The notes beneath the pieces are model-generated. The model saw nothing but the letters and a program-made list of their open reading frames with translations, was not told where the DNA came from and did not search any database. The translations under genes were made by a program, and so were the position numbers. Below, piece by piece: positions 11,301 through 22,200 of a stretch of 64,000 bases of DNA; the stretch's first letter is position 1, and every line of letters starts with the position of its first letter. Source of the DNA: Zychaea mexicana (taxonomy: Eukaryota; Mucoromycota; Mucoromycetes; Mucorales; Lichtheimiaceae); contig NW_026516695.1 in NCBI RefSeq assembly GCF_025766255.1, positions 62,001 through 126,000 of the forward strand, read 5' to 3'.

Positions 11301-13467
11301 TCAGGCAGCTCCGCACATACAAATCGATCATAATCATTGGGTGTGTGTGGGCGCTCGCTTTCATCCAGGATCAAAAGAATGTGAACGTGTGGCAACCCTC
11401 GTTTTTGGAACTCAACAGTCGCCATGTACCCAGCAACACGGCCGAAAATGCTCGAGTCGTTAATGTGATGAAGCAGCTCATCGAGTTTCATTTTAAAGAC
11501 ACGGGTGCACAAATCAGGTCGATCATAAGCGTGCTGGCCAGGCTCCAGCTCGGAAGTAATCTCGGGCCATTTGGGGTTGCATGTGAAGGTGATGAAGAGA
11601 GTTGGATTACCCCGTTGACGAATGATAGCAAGGCCGTCTTGAAGCATCTGCTTCATATAGCGTGGACCACCTGTAAAGGATGACGGCAAAATAATCGACC
11701 TTCCGATTTGACGTGCGTTTACATTGTCGACAACACCGCTGTACACCTCAGCACGAATCTCGCGTTGGTGCGTCAGGATATACTGTAGGCGTGATGTCTC
11801 AATGCGTGCATAATTGTCGACTATGAGCTGCTGGAATAGTCGACCGAAATGATGGTTGTAGGTCTGATGCTCTCCGTCCCGAACCATTAGCATATATGCA
11901 CAATAATCCAAAAGGGTAACTGAAACGTTGTTGCCGTCATGAGAGTCGCATCGCAATCCAAGGTACCATCCGTTATCGCCGTGTGGGAACATGAGGACGT
12001 AATGGAGGGGCATATATGATGCGTGTAGAGAGCTAATTTGCTGCAGGCCGCGCTCACGATCATGGATAACGATATCATGAGGTTGTGCCGTGCCATCTAC
12101 GCTGTCTTCGACAACCATAGCTGCAACCTCCGGGTGAGCCTGCACATCATATCGTCGACCCATTTCACGCGCAGCGCGGATAACCACCTGGATAGTGCCT
12201 ACGGGTTGATTACGGTATGCATCTGCTGCAGCAATGAGTGTACGTGCGAACGCGTTATGGCGCTGCATAACTGCCTGAATCGTGTTGATGATATCATTGT
12301 TTAATCCCGTGAACATTGTGCTGCGTCGAGTTGTTTGCTCTTGGGTATCGCAAAAGTAAATTTGAGCGAAATTAGCGCGTGTTGGATTGTCGGCTCTAAG
12401 TGGCCCGAGACAGTGATACATGGTGCCATTGATCCGAAAAGTTGAAACACCATTTCGTCCACTCGCCAAGTTGGGATCGTGATTGGCGCGAATGGATGCG
12501 AAAGCAAACATGCTGTTATAGGCTCGGATATTGGTGTGGAAATTGGTGGCAATAGGGTCGGATGAATCGTGATTAGTGATAAGTGATAACAGCTCTTGTG
12601 GTGGTGCGCGAGGGAGGGGTAAGCGTATCTTGCCAGAAGTACAGCAAATACCAAAGCGAGGGTTGGATACAGACGATGCAACTAAGCGCTCATCAATCCA
12701 CATTTTAGCGTGACAAAAAGAGCATTCGACATTCATAGACTCGAAGATATGACGACGATAGTAGTTGTTGTTAGGCGTGAAGCAAATATTGGAGCCAAAT
12801 ACATTTTGAGGTACAAAAGGTACCCTGCATGCAATCTGGTATTGGGCACCATGTCCAGAGGTGACATTGCGTGAATTGAACGGGCAATTAGCGTGCGAAG
12901 AACGTCTATGGTCCGGCGATCCGCAGCTGGCACATCGGCGTGCAGGAACAGGAGGAACTTCAAAAGCTGTTGGAAGATTTACCACGCCGTCATCAGCATT
13001 GTCATGCTCAAGTATATCATCTGACATTGTCTCCTCTGCAGTTGTAGTGACAGTTAAAATGTCGTCATCAAACGTTTCCAAAGTTTCTAAATATGTCTAG
13101 TATTAATAGTAGATCTAAAAAACATGGACAGGTATAATAATAAGTATACCTTCCACCATGTTATCAAGACTATCTGGACATTCAGAATCAGAAGGGTTAT
13201 TATGGGTAGTAGAGCCACACCCAGAACAGCGGATAGGGTCAATATTCTAAACGAAAAGTGTTTGGCAACCACACAAAAGGTATAGCTCATAAGTACACAA
13301 AAAGCAGCTGAAGCTAAAGCAATTATACATCATTTTCAAAAAGACAGTACGTTATTATCATCATTTTCCTCAATTCTGCGTCGAACATTACGCTCATTCA
13401 GCGGACAACCGTGGAAACTTCTTCGAGAATGGGTGGTAGACCCGCAAATGCAAGTTCGAATGGGCAT
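8363..13467 (-). CDS. Helitron Rep-helicase (RepHel)
   Basis: This encodes the rolling-circle transposase of an autonomous Helitron. Three exons are proposed: 13,351-13,467, 13,150-13,246 and 8,363-13,086, giving 1,645 residues. The large exon opens with no ATG at its 5' end, which supports the upstream exons; the ATG at 13,467 fits the frame. Each exon start carries a CxxC-like zinc-knuckle motif (CICGSTTH...GC, CSGCGSTTH...C and CASCGSPDH...C). The Helitron-like N domain follows. The Rep nuclease has the HUH motif in GLPHVHILLIL and paired tyrosines in KYLCKYITKG. The Pif1-type helicase has Walker A GPGGTGKS, Walker B IIWDEA, FGGDFRQMLPVV and the late motif TIHKSQGQT. The frame is uninterrupted, so the protein may still be functional. 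Glu/Gln- and Thr-rich linkers separate the two enzymes. Confidence 0.93.
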
Positions 13468-13496
13468 TTCCGTCTGGTTTTACAGAAGTGAATTAG

Positions 13497-13628
13497 TACT
13501 TATACGACGAACGTTTTTGCGATCTGCAGGTGAAGCCAATTATGCCCGAGATTTTTGCTCGTCTTGGTAAATGGCGGGTAACACAACGCAACACACCTCT
13601 TCCTGATGATCTCCTTGAGAACTCATAG
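13497..13628 (+). pseudogene. Orphan 3' coding stretch, unknown gene
   Basis: After a splice-acceptor-like gaattag, 43 codons run open to TAG with protein-like composition (for example VKPIMPEIFARLGKWRV). The Helitron start codon lies only 30 bp to the left on the other strand, so any upstream exons on this strand have been cut off. It may be the tail of the gene carried by the 9-bp-duplication element into which the Helitron moved. No family is recognised. Confidence 0.3.
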
Positions 13629-14878
13629 CTTAGCAAAATAATTGGAGATTGACAACAAATTTTTAAGTTTGAACGTGACAGTAACGCGACAAAGAGAGCG
13701 GACCCTTCAAAAGTTATGCTTAAAATGGCAACGATTTCCCAATTGGGTTGATTATCTTTTAGATTATCTAAGTACCAACTTATTTTTAATAGAAGATGTA
13801 CAAAGTAAAAAAATAAATTGTTTTTATCTATAGTAAGAAAAAAAGAAAAATAAATTTTGATAATGATATGAATAAAACACATGTAATAAACATCTGAGAA
13901 ATCTGTGAACTATTTTCTGAATTACCCCCAATGTTCCAATGACCAATTTACTGACTTCCGATGTGTGCAGTGAGACTGGCCAAATATCTGGGTAAGGGAT
14001 CTTTCCTGGTGACGGCAGTGACGTCAGCTTGGTGAATCCTTTGAGCTTGCCAAATGGTTCACGGTGTGGATCAATCGATTTCGTGCGGCCATATGCTTCG
14101 ACAGTACTAAGCATAATTGCCTATCTATTTGTTGTGTTGTATAGAATAGCTCCTGCGAATATCTGGACCGTGGCAAACTTGATTTGTGGAAAAAAATCCC
14201 AATCCTTGTTGATGATTGCGCACACATCAGGAGTCAACTCTGTATACTGATGCTGCATGAGGAGTTTGCTGTATGGCGATGATGAGATTATGTTGGTAAG
14301 GGCAGGAACAATCTCTGGAGAACAGTTGATGCAGATGCTCGCGTTCATGGACTCGAAGGACCGCTTCAATGGCAGAATAGATTTAATGGCTTGATACTCT
14401 CCAGACATTATTCACAAGACGTTGACTGGCAAGTCCATTTTCTTCACAACCGTTTGCATCCACGTTGGAAAATGGTCGCAATGACAGTGAATCCACCACG
14501 TACAATGTTTTACATTTTTCTTGATCGCTTGCATTGGAGACGTTACAGGCGTGCAAAACAGCCTCATCATATGTTCGACCTTGTGTTACTACTGTAATGG
14601 GCTTCGAAACTGAATAATGAGGCAAACGTGGATCAATTTTTGACACCGATTCGCCTAAAGAGTTTGTCGGTGCTAAACCATCGCCTTCGTTTGGTGTATC
14701 TAAAACGCTGCTATAAAAATCAACAGGAAGCGTGTTTTGAGTACCGTTAAAATGCATATTAATGAAGCGCTTTCTTACGTGATGATGTGGCTCTTTAAAT
14801 GAATACCTTGGTCTTCATGTGATTCAAAAGTTTCCAGGCAGGAAGGACAAATGATATCATGGTTGACCGGAATGGCAT

Positions 14879-17031
14879 TTGCCTTAATTGTTTGTTTTTG
14901 TTTGCCTGCTGGAAGAACAATGTCGTGTACAAGCTTATAATGTCTACGAAGATTCGCTTTCTTTGGCACGTTTTCCACTTTTTTGCACAAGTGGCAACCA
15001 AGTTTCAAAACTGATGTCATCACAACACAGAAAAATGCAGAATCAAAAACTCAAAGAAAATTTTCTTTCGTGAGACTTTTTGTGAGACTTTTCGTGAGAC
15101 TTTTCGTGAGACTTTTTTTTAACGGGTCTTCTGGCCAAATCATGATACAGGATATGAGATATTAGGGCTTTCCTGATTGGTCAGAAGTCTTCAAAATAAG
15201 TCTCACGAAAAGTCTCACAACTTTTTTTTTTTTTTTTGAATTTGGCCAAACACTTTGGAAATTGGCCACCATAAGTTGAATCTAACCAGGCCAGGCCATT
15301 TTTCAATCCTCAACCACGATTTGACGAAACTCGGAGACTCTGGCCAATTTCTTTCTCACTTTGCCCAAACCTAACTTCAACGACTGCAAATGGCGATTTT
15401 TTGTTGTTGTTGTTGTTGTTGTTGTCGTTACAAACACCTCGTTTCCGTAGAAAGAAAACTTCTTCAGAGTGCTTGTCCATTACGACACCTGTCCAAACAT
15501 TTATGAGAATGTCTAACGATTCCTTTGAAATCACTCAGCTTCAAACTATTAGAAGCTTCACTAATCCGAGTCATCAGCGTTTCCTTCTCAAAAAACTTGT
15601 TGCGTTTCACTTTACTTTTGACCACTGACCAGAATTGCTCAATTGGATTGAGCTCAGGAGAATATGGAGGTAAATAAGCGCAGCGGTATCCCCGAGATTC
15701 TACGTATTTAGCTATGTCCTCGGACGTATGGATAGGAGCATTATCCATTACGAGGTAGTGACCTTTCATGTGCGGATAGCGGTTCATTTCATCCATTGTA
15801 GCTTTTAGAAAGCTGATATAGTGTCCCGTAACCGTTCCTTTGCTCATTTGCCCAACGCCATCTCCCCGCTTTCTCTTTTTATTAGATGGAGACTGAGGAA
15901 GTCTAAGGCTACATTTGATTACACCTTCAGCAGAAATCGCGCCCAAAATGATTGTTGTTGTCGCTCGTGTTTTGGGAACTGTGACCACTGCCGGTGCACC
16001 TTTCTTTGACCAAGCCATACTACGTTTCAAATTAATGTGGAAAGCAGATTCGTCAAGAAAGACACAGTTTCTCGTAAAATCTAGATCTGTTTTGTCCCAC
16101 TTACGAACCCAATTCAAGCGCTCCTGGATTTTTTCTTCGCTATACCGGTCTATGGGTTGAAGCCGAGCTTTTTTGAGAGATAAATTGCAATGTTGTTTTA
16201 CAAAATCGAACAAGGTAGTTTTAGATAGTTTTAATTCTGTAAACACTTGCTATAACTTCTTCATTACTTCATCTAGGACGATGGAAGGATTCTCATCAAT
16301 GCACTCGAGAATAGCATTTTTGTGTTCGTCTTGGAGAATACGTGGACGGCCAGACTTTCTCCGTTTCTCAAAGATACTGTCAGGATCTTTCTCGTATTGC
16401 GCAGCCCATTTTTGTGCTGTACGAACATGAATCCCAAGTTGTTCTGCAGCTGCGGCCGCACTCAAACACCTCTCAAACAATAGCTTGAAGAACCTCACTT
16501 TGTCCTGATCAGAATAGCGCGTATAATTTCGCTTCACTGAAGTTTCCCTCATAATGACATCACCATTAGGCTTTACCTCCTTTTCTAACTGCATTGCATC
16601 TATCCTTTTCTAGCTCTCCAGAGGCAGTTGAGCTAAATATTGTGTATGAGAACTCAACGTTTCAAGACGAAACTGTTCCTCATCAACAATATAATCCATT
16701 GGTTCAGGTCTGCCATACTCGTCGACGACAGATCCTTTCCCGTTTTCAAACAAGAATTGAATGTTCATTATCGGTGATTTGTGATGTGATTGTGAAAAAG
16801 AAATAAAACAAAGACAAGCACTAGGCGTGCTCTTTTATATTTAAAGTTGCCAAGACTTTGCCCTACAAAACAATCGACATATGATTTGTCAGCCAAGACG
16901 AATTTATACTTTGTACAACACGAATTTGTTCCTGTCATCAGGTGAATTGATTTTCCTTCAGGGCGAATTCGTTTTTCGTGCAACCTGAATTTGTTTTCGC
17001 CATTGAGTGAATTTACTTTCCGGAAAGAGTG
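14879..17031 (-). repeat. Right inverted arm (Tc1 copy B plus zinc-finger 5' part)
   Basis: This is the inverted partner of 2,642-4,766. It is slightly longer because of extra GTGAGACTT units near 15,070-15,115 and a short insertion in front of the zinc-finger start, while its GTT microsatellite is shorter. The outer end carries the same palindrome CTTTCCGGAAAG and TA. Confidence 0.85.
15464..16768 (-). pseudogene. Tc1-type (DD34E) transposase, copy B, two nonsense codons
   Basis: This copy has the same layout and DD34E catalytic residues as copy A and is intact at the place where copy A is frameshifted. It has TAG at 16,610-16,612, where copy A has GAG, and TAG at 16,250-16,252, where copy A has AAG. 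Both stops lie before the catalytic domain. The stretch 15,464-16,246 is an open catalytic domain with an internal Met. The lesions of the two copies do not overlap, so both were probably inactivated independently after duplication. Confidence 0.9.
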
Positions 17032-17033
17032 TA

Positions 17034-17886
17034 CATATGGGAAAGGATGAATGAATGGAATGTGATGTGTGGCGTTATCAAAATTTGAACTAAGAATCGT
17101 GCTGATCTCACCTCCCCCCCCGCTTCCAAGTAGGCACACACCCTTATAAGGCAATCTTGCACACTGTTTGACAAGTGTAAAAGCACAAAAGAAGATAGAG
17201 AGGATGAAGTTTACTTTAGTGGGTGAAAGTAGACAAGTGCACAACGGGTTGTACCTTTTTCTGCTCAAAACCCCCCGCTCCAATTCAAACGTTAGTGATA
17301 GTATGTAGTGTACCCTTTGTGTTTGAAATGCTGCTGTGCACCCACTGGACAATGGATAAATCAAGTCATACGACAGATCATCATCACTTAAACAACTACC
17401 GTCTTATTCGAATACAAGAAGACTTCAAGAGTGGAAATGGAAAACGCCCAGAAAGAGAGATATCTTTTCTTTGTTCCTTCTAATAGATAATATACAAAAG
17501 AATACATAGAGAACAAGCATGGTTGGTTGTATGTGTGTTTCGCTAGGAGGAGGAGTAGTAGTAGTAGTAGTAATGGTAGAAGAGAGTATATTATATAATA
17601 AAAGGAAAGGCTTGCTAAGTGAAATCGTGGGTGATTCAGTTGTTGTTGTTGTTGTTGTTGGTATGGGTAAAATATAATACACAGAGAAAGACAGAAAGAG
17701 ATGATATGATATGTTGATGTTTGTGGGGGGGGGTGGGGTGGATACAGGGTATGTGATGAGTTATAAATAATGACTTGCATGTGCCACACCAGGGTTAGGT
17801 CTGTCATATAAATAAAGTGGGTAAACTACTAGATAATATAGAAGGCGTGAAAGAGAGACTGTGTGTGTGTGAAATGATGAATATCA
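17034..17886. other. Intergenic DNA with simple repeats
   Basis: Between the mobile element and the homeobox gene 3' end. Repeats include AGT/AGG triplets near 17,546-17,572, GTT near 17,638-17,660 and a G9 run near 17,726. No gene is supported. Confidence 0.5.
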
Positions 17887-19277
17887 TCATCGTCGCCGTA
17901 ATCCTGGGTGATGGCCAGTGCGTCGTTTTACAGCAGCAGCTGCATGAGTTGCTGCGTACTTGGTACTAATAGAAGACACGTCCAATGACGATGAACCAGA
18001 TCGTTTACGGCCGCGTCGACTTGCTGATTCGTCTGTACATAACATATATAATTATACAACTTGTTACCATCCATTTCAATAGGGACGTCGAATAAGTAAA
18101 AAGAAAGAATATATAAATGTGTCTGTATGTCAATACATACCTCCAGCAGCATAAGGCAGAATGTCCAAGGTGCCATGATCTTCTTCTTCCACACCTAGCA
18201 TGCGTGCCTGGCGCTCTTTTTGAAGCATCGGCTGGAGAATACGACGTCGGGCATTGATAAACCAATTACTGATCTGATTGAGCGTGAGATTTGTCTGTCG
18301 TGCAAGAGTAGCCTTTTCGTCCTCGGTTGGATACGGATGTTTCTTGTGTCTCGATAGCCATTCACGCAAAATGGCCGTGACAGCTTTGGGAAGATTGCCT
18401 CGACGACGCTTTACAAGATTACCGCCGTTGTTGTTACTACTAGGTGATGGTTGTTGTTGTTGTTGCATAAGAGAAGCTTTTCGGTTGTGGCTGTGATGAT
18501 GACTACTATGAGAATGATGAGAAGGGGGAGGAGGGAGGTGGTGATGATGATGGTGTTGATGAAGTGGTGTAGTGGGCGTGGTTGGCTGCGGTGCAACAGT
18601 GGGGTCTACCATCATGATGGACGAAGAATGAGGTGATGCAGGTGCTGATGACGACGAGGATGATACAGAAATCGAATCTTCACCCACCACTGAACCAGCA
18701 GTGGCAGTAAGTTGTGTAGCCGTCGACGTCCGTCGAGGCAAATAGTAGGGTCGATATCTGCGCGGTGATAATTCGTCATGTGAATACAAGGGCGGGGTAG
18801 GTGAAGATGCCACAGAGGCTATCGGAGACGTCTGTGTTTCGGTATATTCTGTCATACGCAGCAGCAAAAAGAAAGAAAGAGAGAAAGAGAGAGAGATCAG
18901 AACCTTTTGTACACACGCTCGCTCTCACACGCAGCACGTTAGGCTTTTTAGGCTCTGAACTCTTTCTTTTTAAAGTTATGTTACCTCGAATATCAGTCCA
19001 GAACCGTTCATTATGCTCGAGCATACGGTGAATACGTTTCTTGTGGTTTTCAATAAACCGCCCGTAATGAGGATCACCATATGGAATGTGAATGTGTTCG
19101 AGACTTCCATTGCCATCTTTGACAAACTGATGGTCATGAAACAGAATCACTGGGCTGAACATGCGTGACTAACGTAAAGAAGAGTAAGAGTTAGAGCATG
19201 GTATATAACGAAGCACGCTCGCATGCATCACTTACTCTTGTAGACGTGGGTGACGTTGCAATAATATAGTTTGACAT
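17887..19277 (-). CDS. TALE homeodomain transcription factor (CUP9/TOS8-like)
   Basis: A nuclear DNA-binding regulator. Four exons give 359 residues: 19,236-19,277, 18,985-19,168, 18,141-18,848 and 17,887-18,032, with phases matching. The homeodomain lies in the third exon, starting [15 protein letters not shown]. It has the TALE three-residue loop insertion (HPYP) and the recognition helix [13 protein letters not shown], whose WFxNxR core is intact. In front of it are Ser/Pro-rich and His-rich tracts and a Gln run. The C-terminus is basic (RRGRKRS). The first exon is short (14 codons) and its start is inferred from the frame and a GTAAGT donor. Fungal relatives such as Cup9 are repressors, but the target genes here are unknown. 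A 7.6 kb gene-free region lies upstream. Confidence 0.9.
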
Positions 19278-22200
19278 GTTCAAGTAGAGAAGCTGTGTGT
19301 GTGTTGTTTTTTGAGAGGGTGGAATTATGCGTTTCTGTGGCGACCTGTCAATAAAGACAATGATTGTTTGGCAGGAGTAACAGTTAAGATATATTCGGTA
19401 TAACACGATTTAGGCCTTATGGTGAGCCGGGGTTTCTCTTCTATCGCATGGATTTGTATGAGCGAGAAAAATGGTTTCGACAAGAGGTGAAGATGTTGAG
19501 AGAAAGAGAGAGAGTGTGTGTGTGCGTGTGTGAAAGGTGTGTTAAGCTCAAAAAAAAAGAGACGAGTTCCAAAGGCAACATTCATCTTGAGAAGGTTTGA
19601 GAGGCCTTTATATGACAAAGCCACCTGTGCGACGCGTGACCTATCGATGAAAAACCCGAAAGTGACATGTGGATCATATGAGTAGTAGCCTTAGAGGTGG
19701 TTCGCGCGCCCTTTTCTTTTTTCTTTGTTATGTGTGTCCTGTTTTAGTAGGATACATCCCGCCTTGGGTCGTTTATCTGAAACATGCATATTAGATATCG
19801 CATTACTATGCTATGGGATCAGCTCACTCCCTCACTTGGGCTTTCATGGAGGAATCAAACCAGTCCATTTTTTTTGATGGGCTTTTTGTGGTCATCTGCA
19901 AAAGCGTTTAGCGGGAAGATAAAATAGAGCAACGGCGGGTGGACCAAACGTTAAAATAAATGTTGGGGGGGGGGGAGGGGAGGGGTCCTTTGCTGCTTAT
20001 ACCGCTTATTACAGATTGAAGAGCGAGAACCCGCCGTTGCGCTAATGGGGAGAACGAGCGTGTGTGTCGGAGGGTCAACGCTTTGACCATCTGAGCAGAT
20101 CCCGTTTTTGGTCAAGCTGGCCTCTTTGGGAATCAAAGGTTGGAGGTTACATGGCAAATATTACCACGAGAGCAATTATCAAATGATCTTCCCTCTCTTT
20201 GTGAGTGCGTTTTTCCCGGCCCTTTTCTTATGATTACTTACATGTGTGTTTATGTGCGCGGGTGCGTGTTTCTCTCTCTCTCCAATGTGGATGTAGTATA
20301 CATCAAGTGCAGCTTGGAAAAACGCCACATTATTACAGTACGTCGTTTCTTCTTCAAGTATCCCAAAATAGAAATCTTGCGTGATCCCGTTGACTTTATG
20401 CTTTACACAAGCTGCTCCTGCCTGTGTATCCATACGCACTGCAGCGACTACTACTACTACTACTACTACACACTCATGAACTCATGAGCTCATGATAAGA
20501 TAGCATTTTCGAAATAGTGGACAAGTACAAATAAGTCTTTGTTAGAGGCGGTGGAGCATACTAAATAATCCTATTAGCTGGACGTGCTCTCGTTTGCTTT
20601 GCTGAAAAAGCAACAAGCTGCAATGAAAAGTATGCTTGTTCTCGATATAGACAGCCAGAACGTGTAAAATACTTGTTTGTTTCGTGCACTTGTCAAGCTT
20701 TCCTTGTATACATACTGTACCCACAGCCGCAGAAGCATTCAGACAGGGCAGACGCACACGGTCCTATTTTCCTGAAATATATGACAGCTTTGTCACGGAT
20801 ATGTTAGTTATCATATTATGTAATGTGTTTTTTTTTTGTGCAGATAACCAGCGGAAGTTTTGTTTTACCCTCCTCGATCCAGATATCTGGATTTGGGAAT
20901 AGGTCCTTGATAGATATTAGATAACTCAATTGTTTACACACACAGTGGGGTGCGGTCAAATAGAGAAACGACAAGTCTTCCTGACGCTCACCATGCTAAT
21001 CATCGTCATGAGTCATCTTTGCTTCCTACTACTGCTCTACCATTACTCTTATTCTTTTTTTTATACTGAAAAAGCAGCGTCGAAAGGGAAATTTTCTGTG
21101 TGAGAACACAATTCACACCCACCCAATCTTGTTCTTTGTCTTCTGTAACCATCCCCGGGATCTTGTGCAACCGATTTATTAAGCCTTGTGGAAAACACTG
21201 ATGCCAATCATTGACCAAGATACATAATGATGCATTGCAAACCCGCTTGTTCCTGCGACTGCGGGCTGCCAATCGGGCATTGTTCAAGATGGCGTTTTTT
21301 CTTTTTTGGTGTGGGTAATAGCAATCGTTCGAATTCACCCGACACCCCCAACATACACCTTTTGCCGCGGGCTAGGTTATTTCTTTCTTTTCTTTCTTCG
21401 TTATCGCATATCGTCTGCTACGGTAATGGGGAAGCAAAGAAGAAGAAATGTACGTAGTAGTAAGTAGTAAAAGCCTCCTTTTGAGAACGGTTATTCGGCG
21501 GGGGGGGATGGGCCCTTACCACTACGATTTGGGAAAGAAAATAGAGGTTACAAACCACCTACATAATGCTAACTAGTATGGTTGCGTTATTATAAGATCA
21601 AAACAACAACATGTCATTTGATAAGAGGATTTCCTCCCATATTGGCATATCTCTTTGCGATTAGCTCGGGAATAAAAAGATAGCCCACCCAAAAAAGGGG
21701 GGGATGAGTCGGCGGTATATTACTGTAGTTCTTTACACAAATCATTTATCATCATCGGTCATCCAAGCTTCTCCATCATGTTCGCACCGGGCCATAATAT
21801 GACGCCCATCTTCTGAAAACATTACTTTTTAGCTGATCAACGGTATAGTAGTAGTAGTAGTAGTAGTAGTAACCAAGTTGTACAACTATGATCTATTTAT
21901 TTCTAACTTGTACTATCAGCTGAAAGGAACACCAGTTTTTTAGGAGGTCTGCATAAAAAGGAACTTGCTTTTATTTTGATAGTCCCAAAAGTGGACAACG
22001 TCGTTAGGCTACTTTCTTGACACACACCTTTAGAAACAAATGACCACTACAACAGATCGAGTAGCATGTTGATTTGACGCACTGCGTTCGATATAGGTAG
22101 GGCGGTATACAGAGCTCTTTCGTATGTATTCATTCTTTTTCAATGCAAATATAGATGATGCCTGTTTGCATTTTAGCGTTGTGCACCCAGACTATACTTC

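Larger units (their letters stand above)
6247..13927. mobile_element. 7.7 kb insertion with 9-bp target duplication, carrying a Helitron
   Basis: CCAATGTTC stands at 6,238-6,246 and again at 13,928-13,936 in the same orientation, exactly where the zinc-finger reading frame is broken. The insertion ends are loosely inverted: TTCACAGATTT occurs near 6,264-6,274 and its reverse complement AAATCTGTGAA near 13,896-13,906. A 9-bp duplication with degenerate inverted ends fits a Mutator-like element better than a Helitron, which leaves no duplication. The Helitron and a MITE inside would then be later nested arrivals. No complete transposase for the outer element is visible. Confidence 0.65.
5606..15023 (-). 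pseudogene. C2H2 zinc-finger protein of unknown family, split by insertion
   Basis: The first half lies at 15,023-13,928 and the last part at 6,246-5,606, both on the minus strand. The first coding block (14,779-15,023) has an atypical C2-x14-H-x4-H finger and a classical C2H2 finger (CPSC...H-x3-H). A GTAAGA donor at 14,778 and an acceptor ending at 14,711 join it to the next block (14,383-14,710). Frames then shift near 14,400 and near 14,115, and a TAA lies in frame near 6,100. Across the insertion, removing one copy of a 9-bp duplication gives one continuous frame, so the gene was intact when hit. The conserved-looking remainder matches no family I can name. It sits directly behind the transposase in both arms, so it may be element cargo. 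Confidence 0.65.
2642..17031. mobile_element. 14.4 kb composite mobile element with outward Tc1 arms
   Basis: Both outer edges carry the same sequence in inverted orientation: TA followed by CACTCTTTCCGGAAAG on the left (2,640 onward) and its reverse complement ending in TA at 17,032-17,033. Each edge begins an inverted arm of about 2.1 kb (2,642-4,766 and 14,879-17,031). Each arm holds a Tc1-type transposase and the first part of a zinc-finger gene. I did not find the terminal motif at the inner ends of either arm, so neither arm looks like a complete Tc1 element. The simplest reading is one large unit ended by inverted copies of the same transposon end, flanked by TA as Tc1/mariner elements are. 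An alternative is two independent, internally truncated insertions. Confidence 0.6.

Noticed and set aside
10804..11683. Plus-strand frames opposite the Helitron gene
   Set aside because: The minus strand there encodes the continuous Rep-helicase with its catalytic motifs; the plus frames have no family features.
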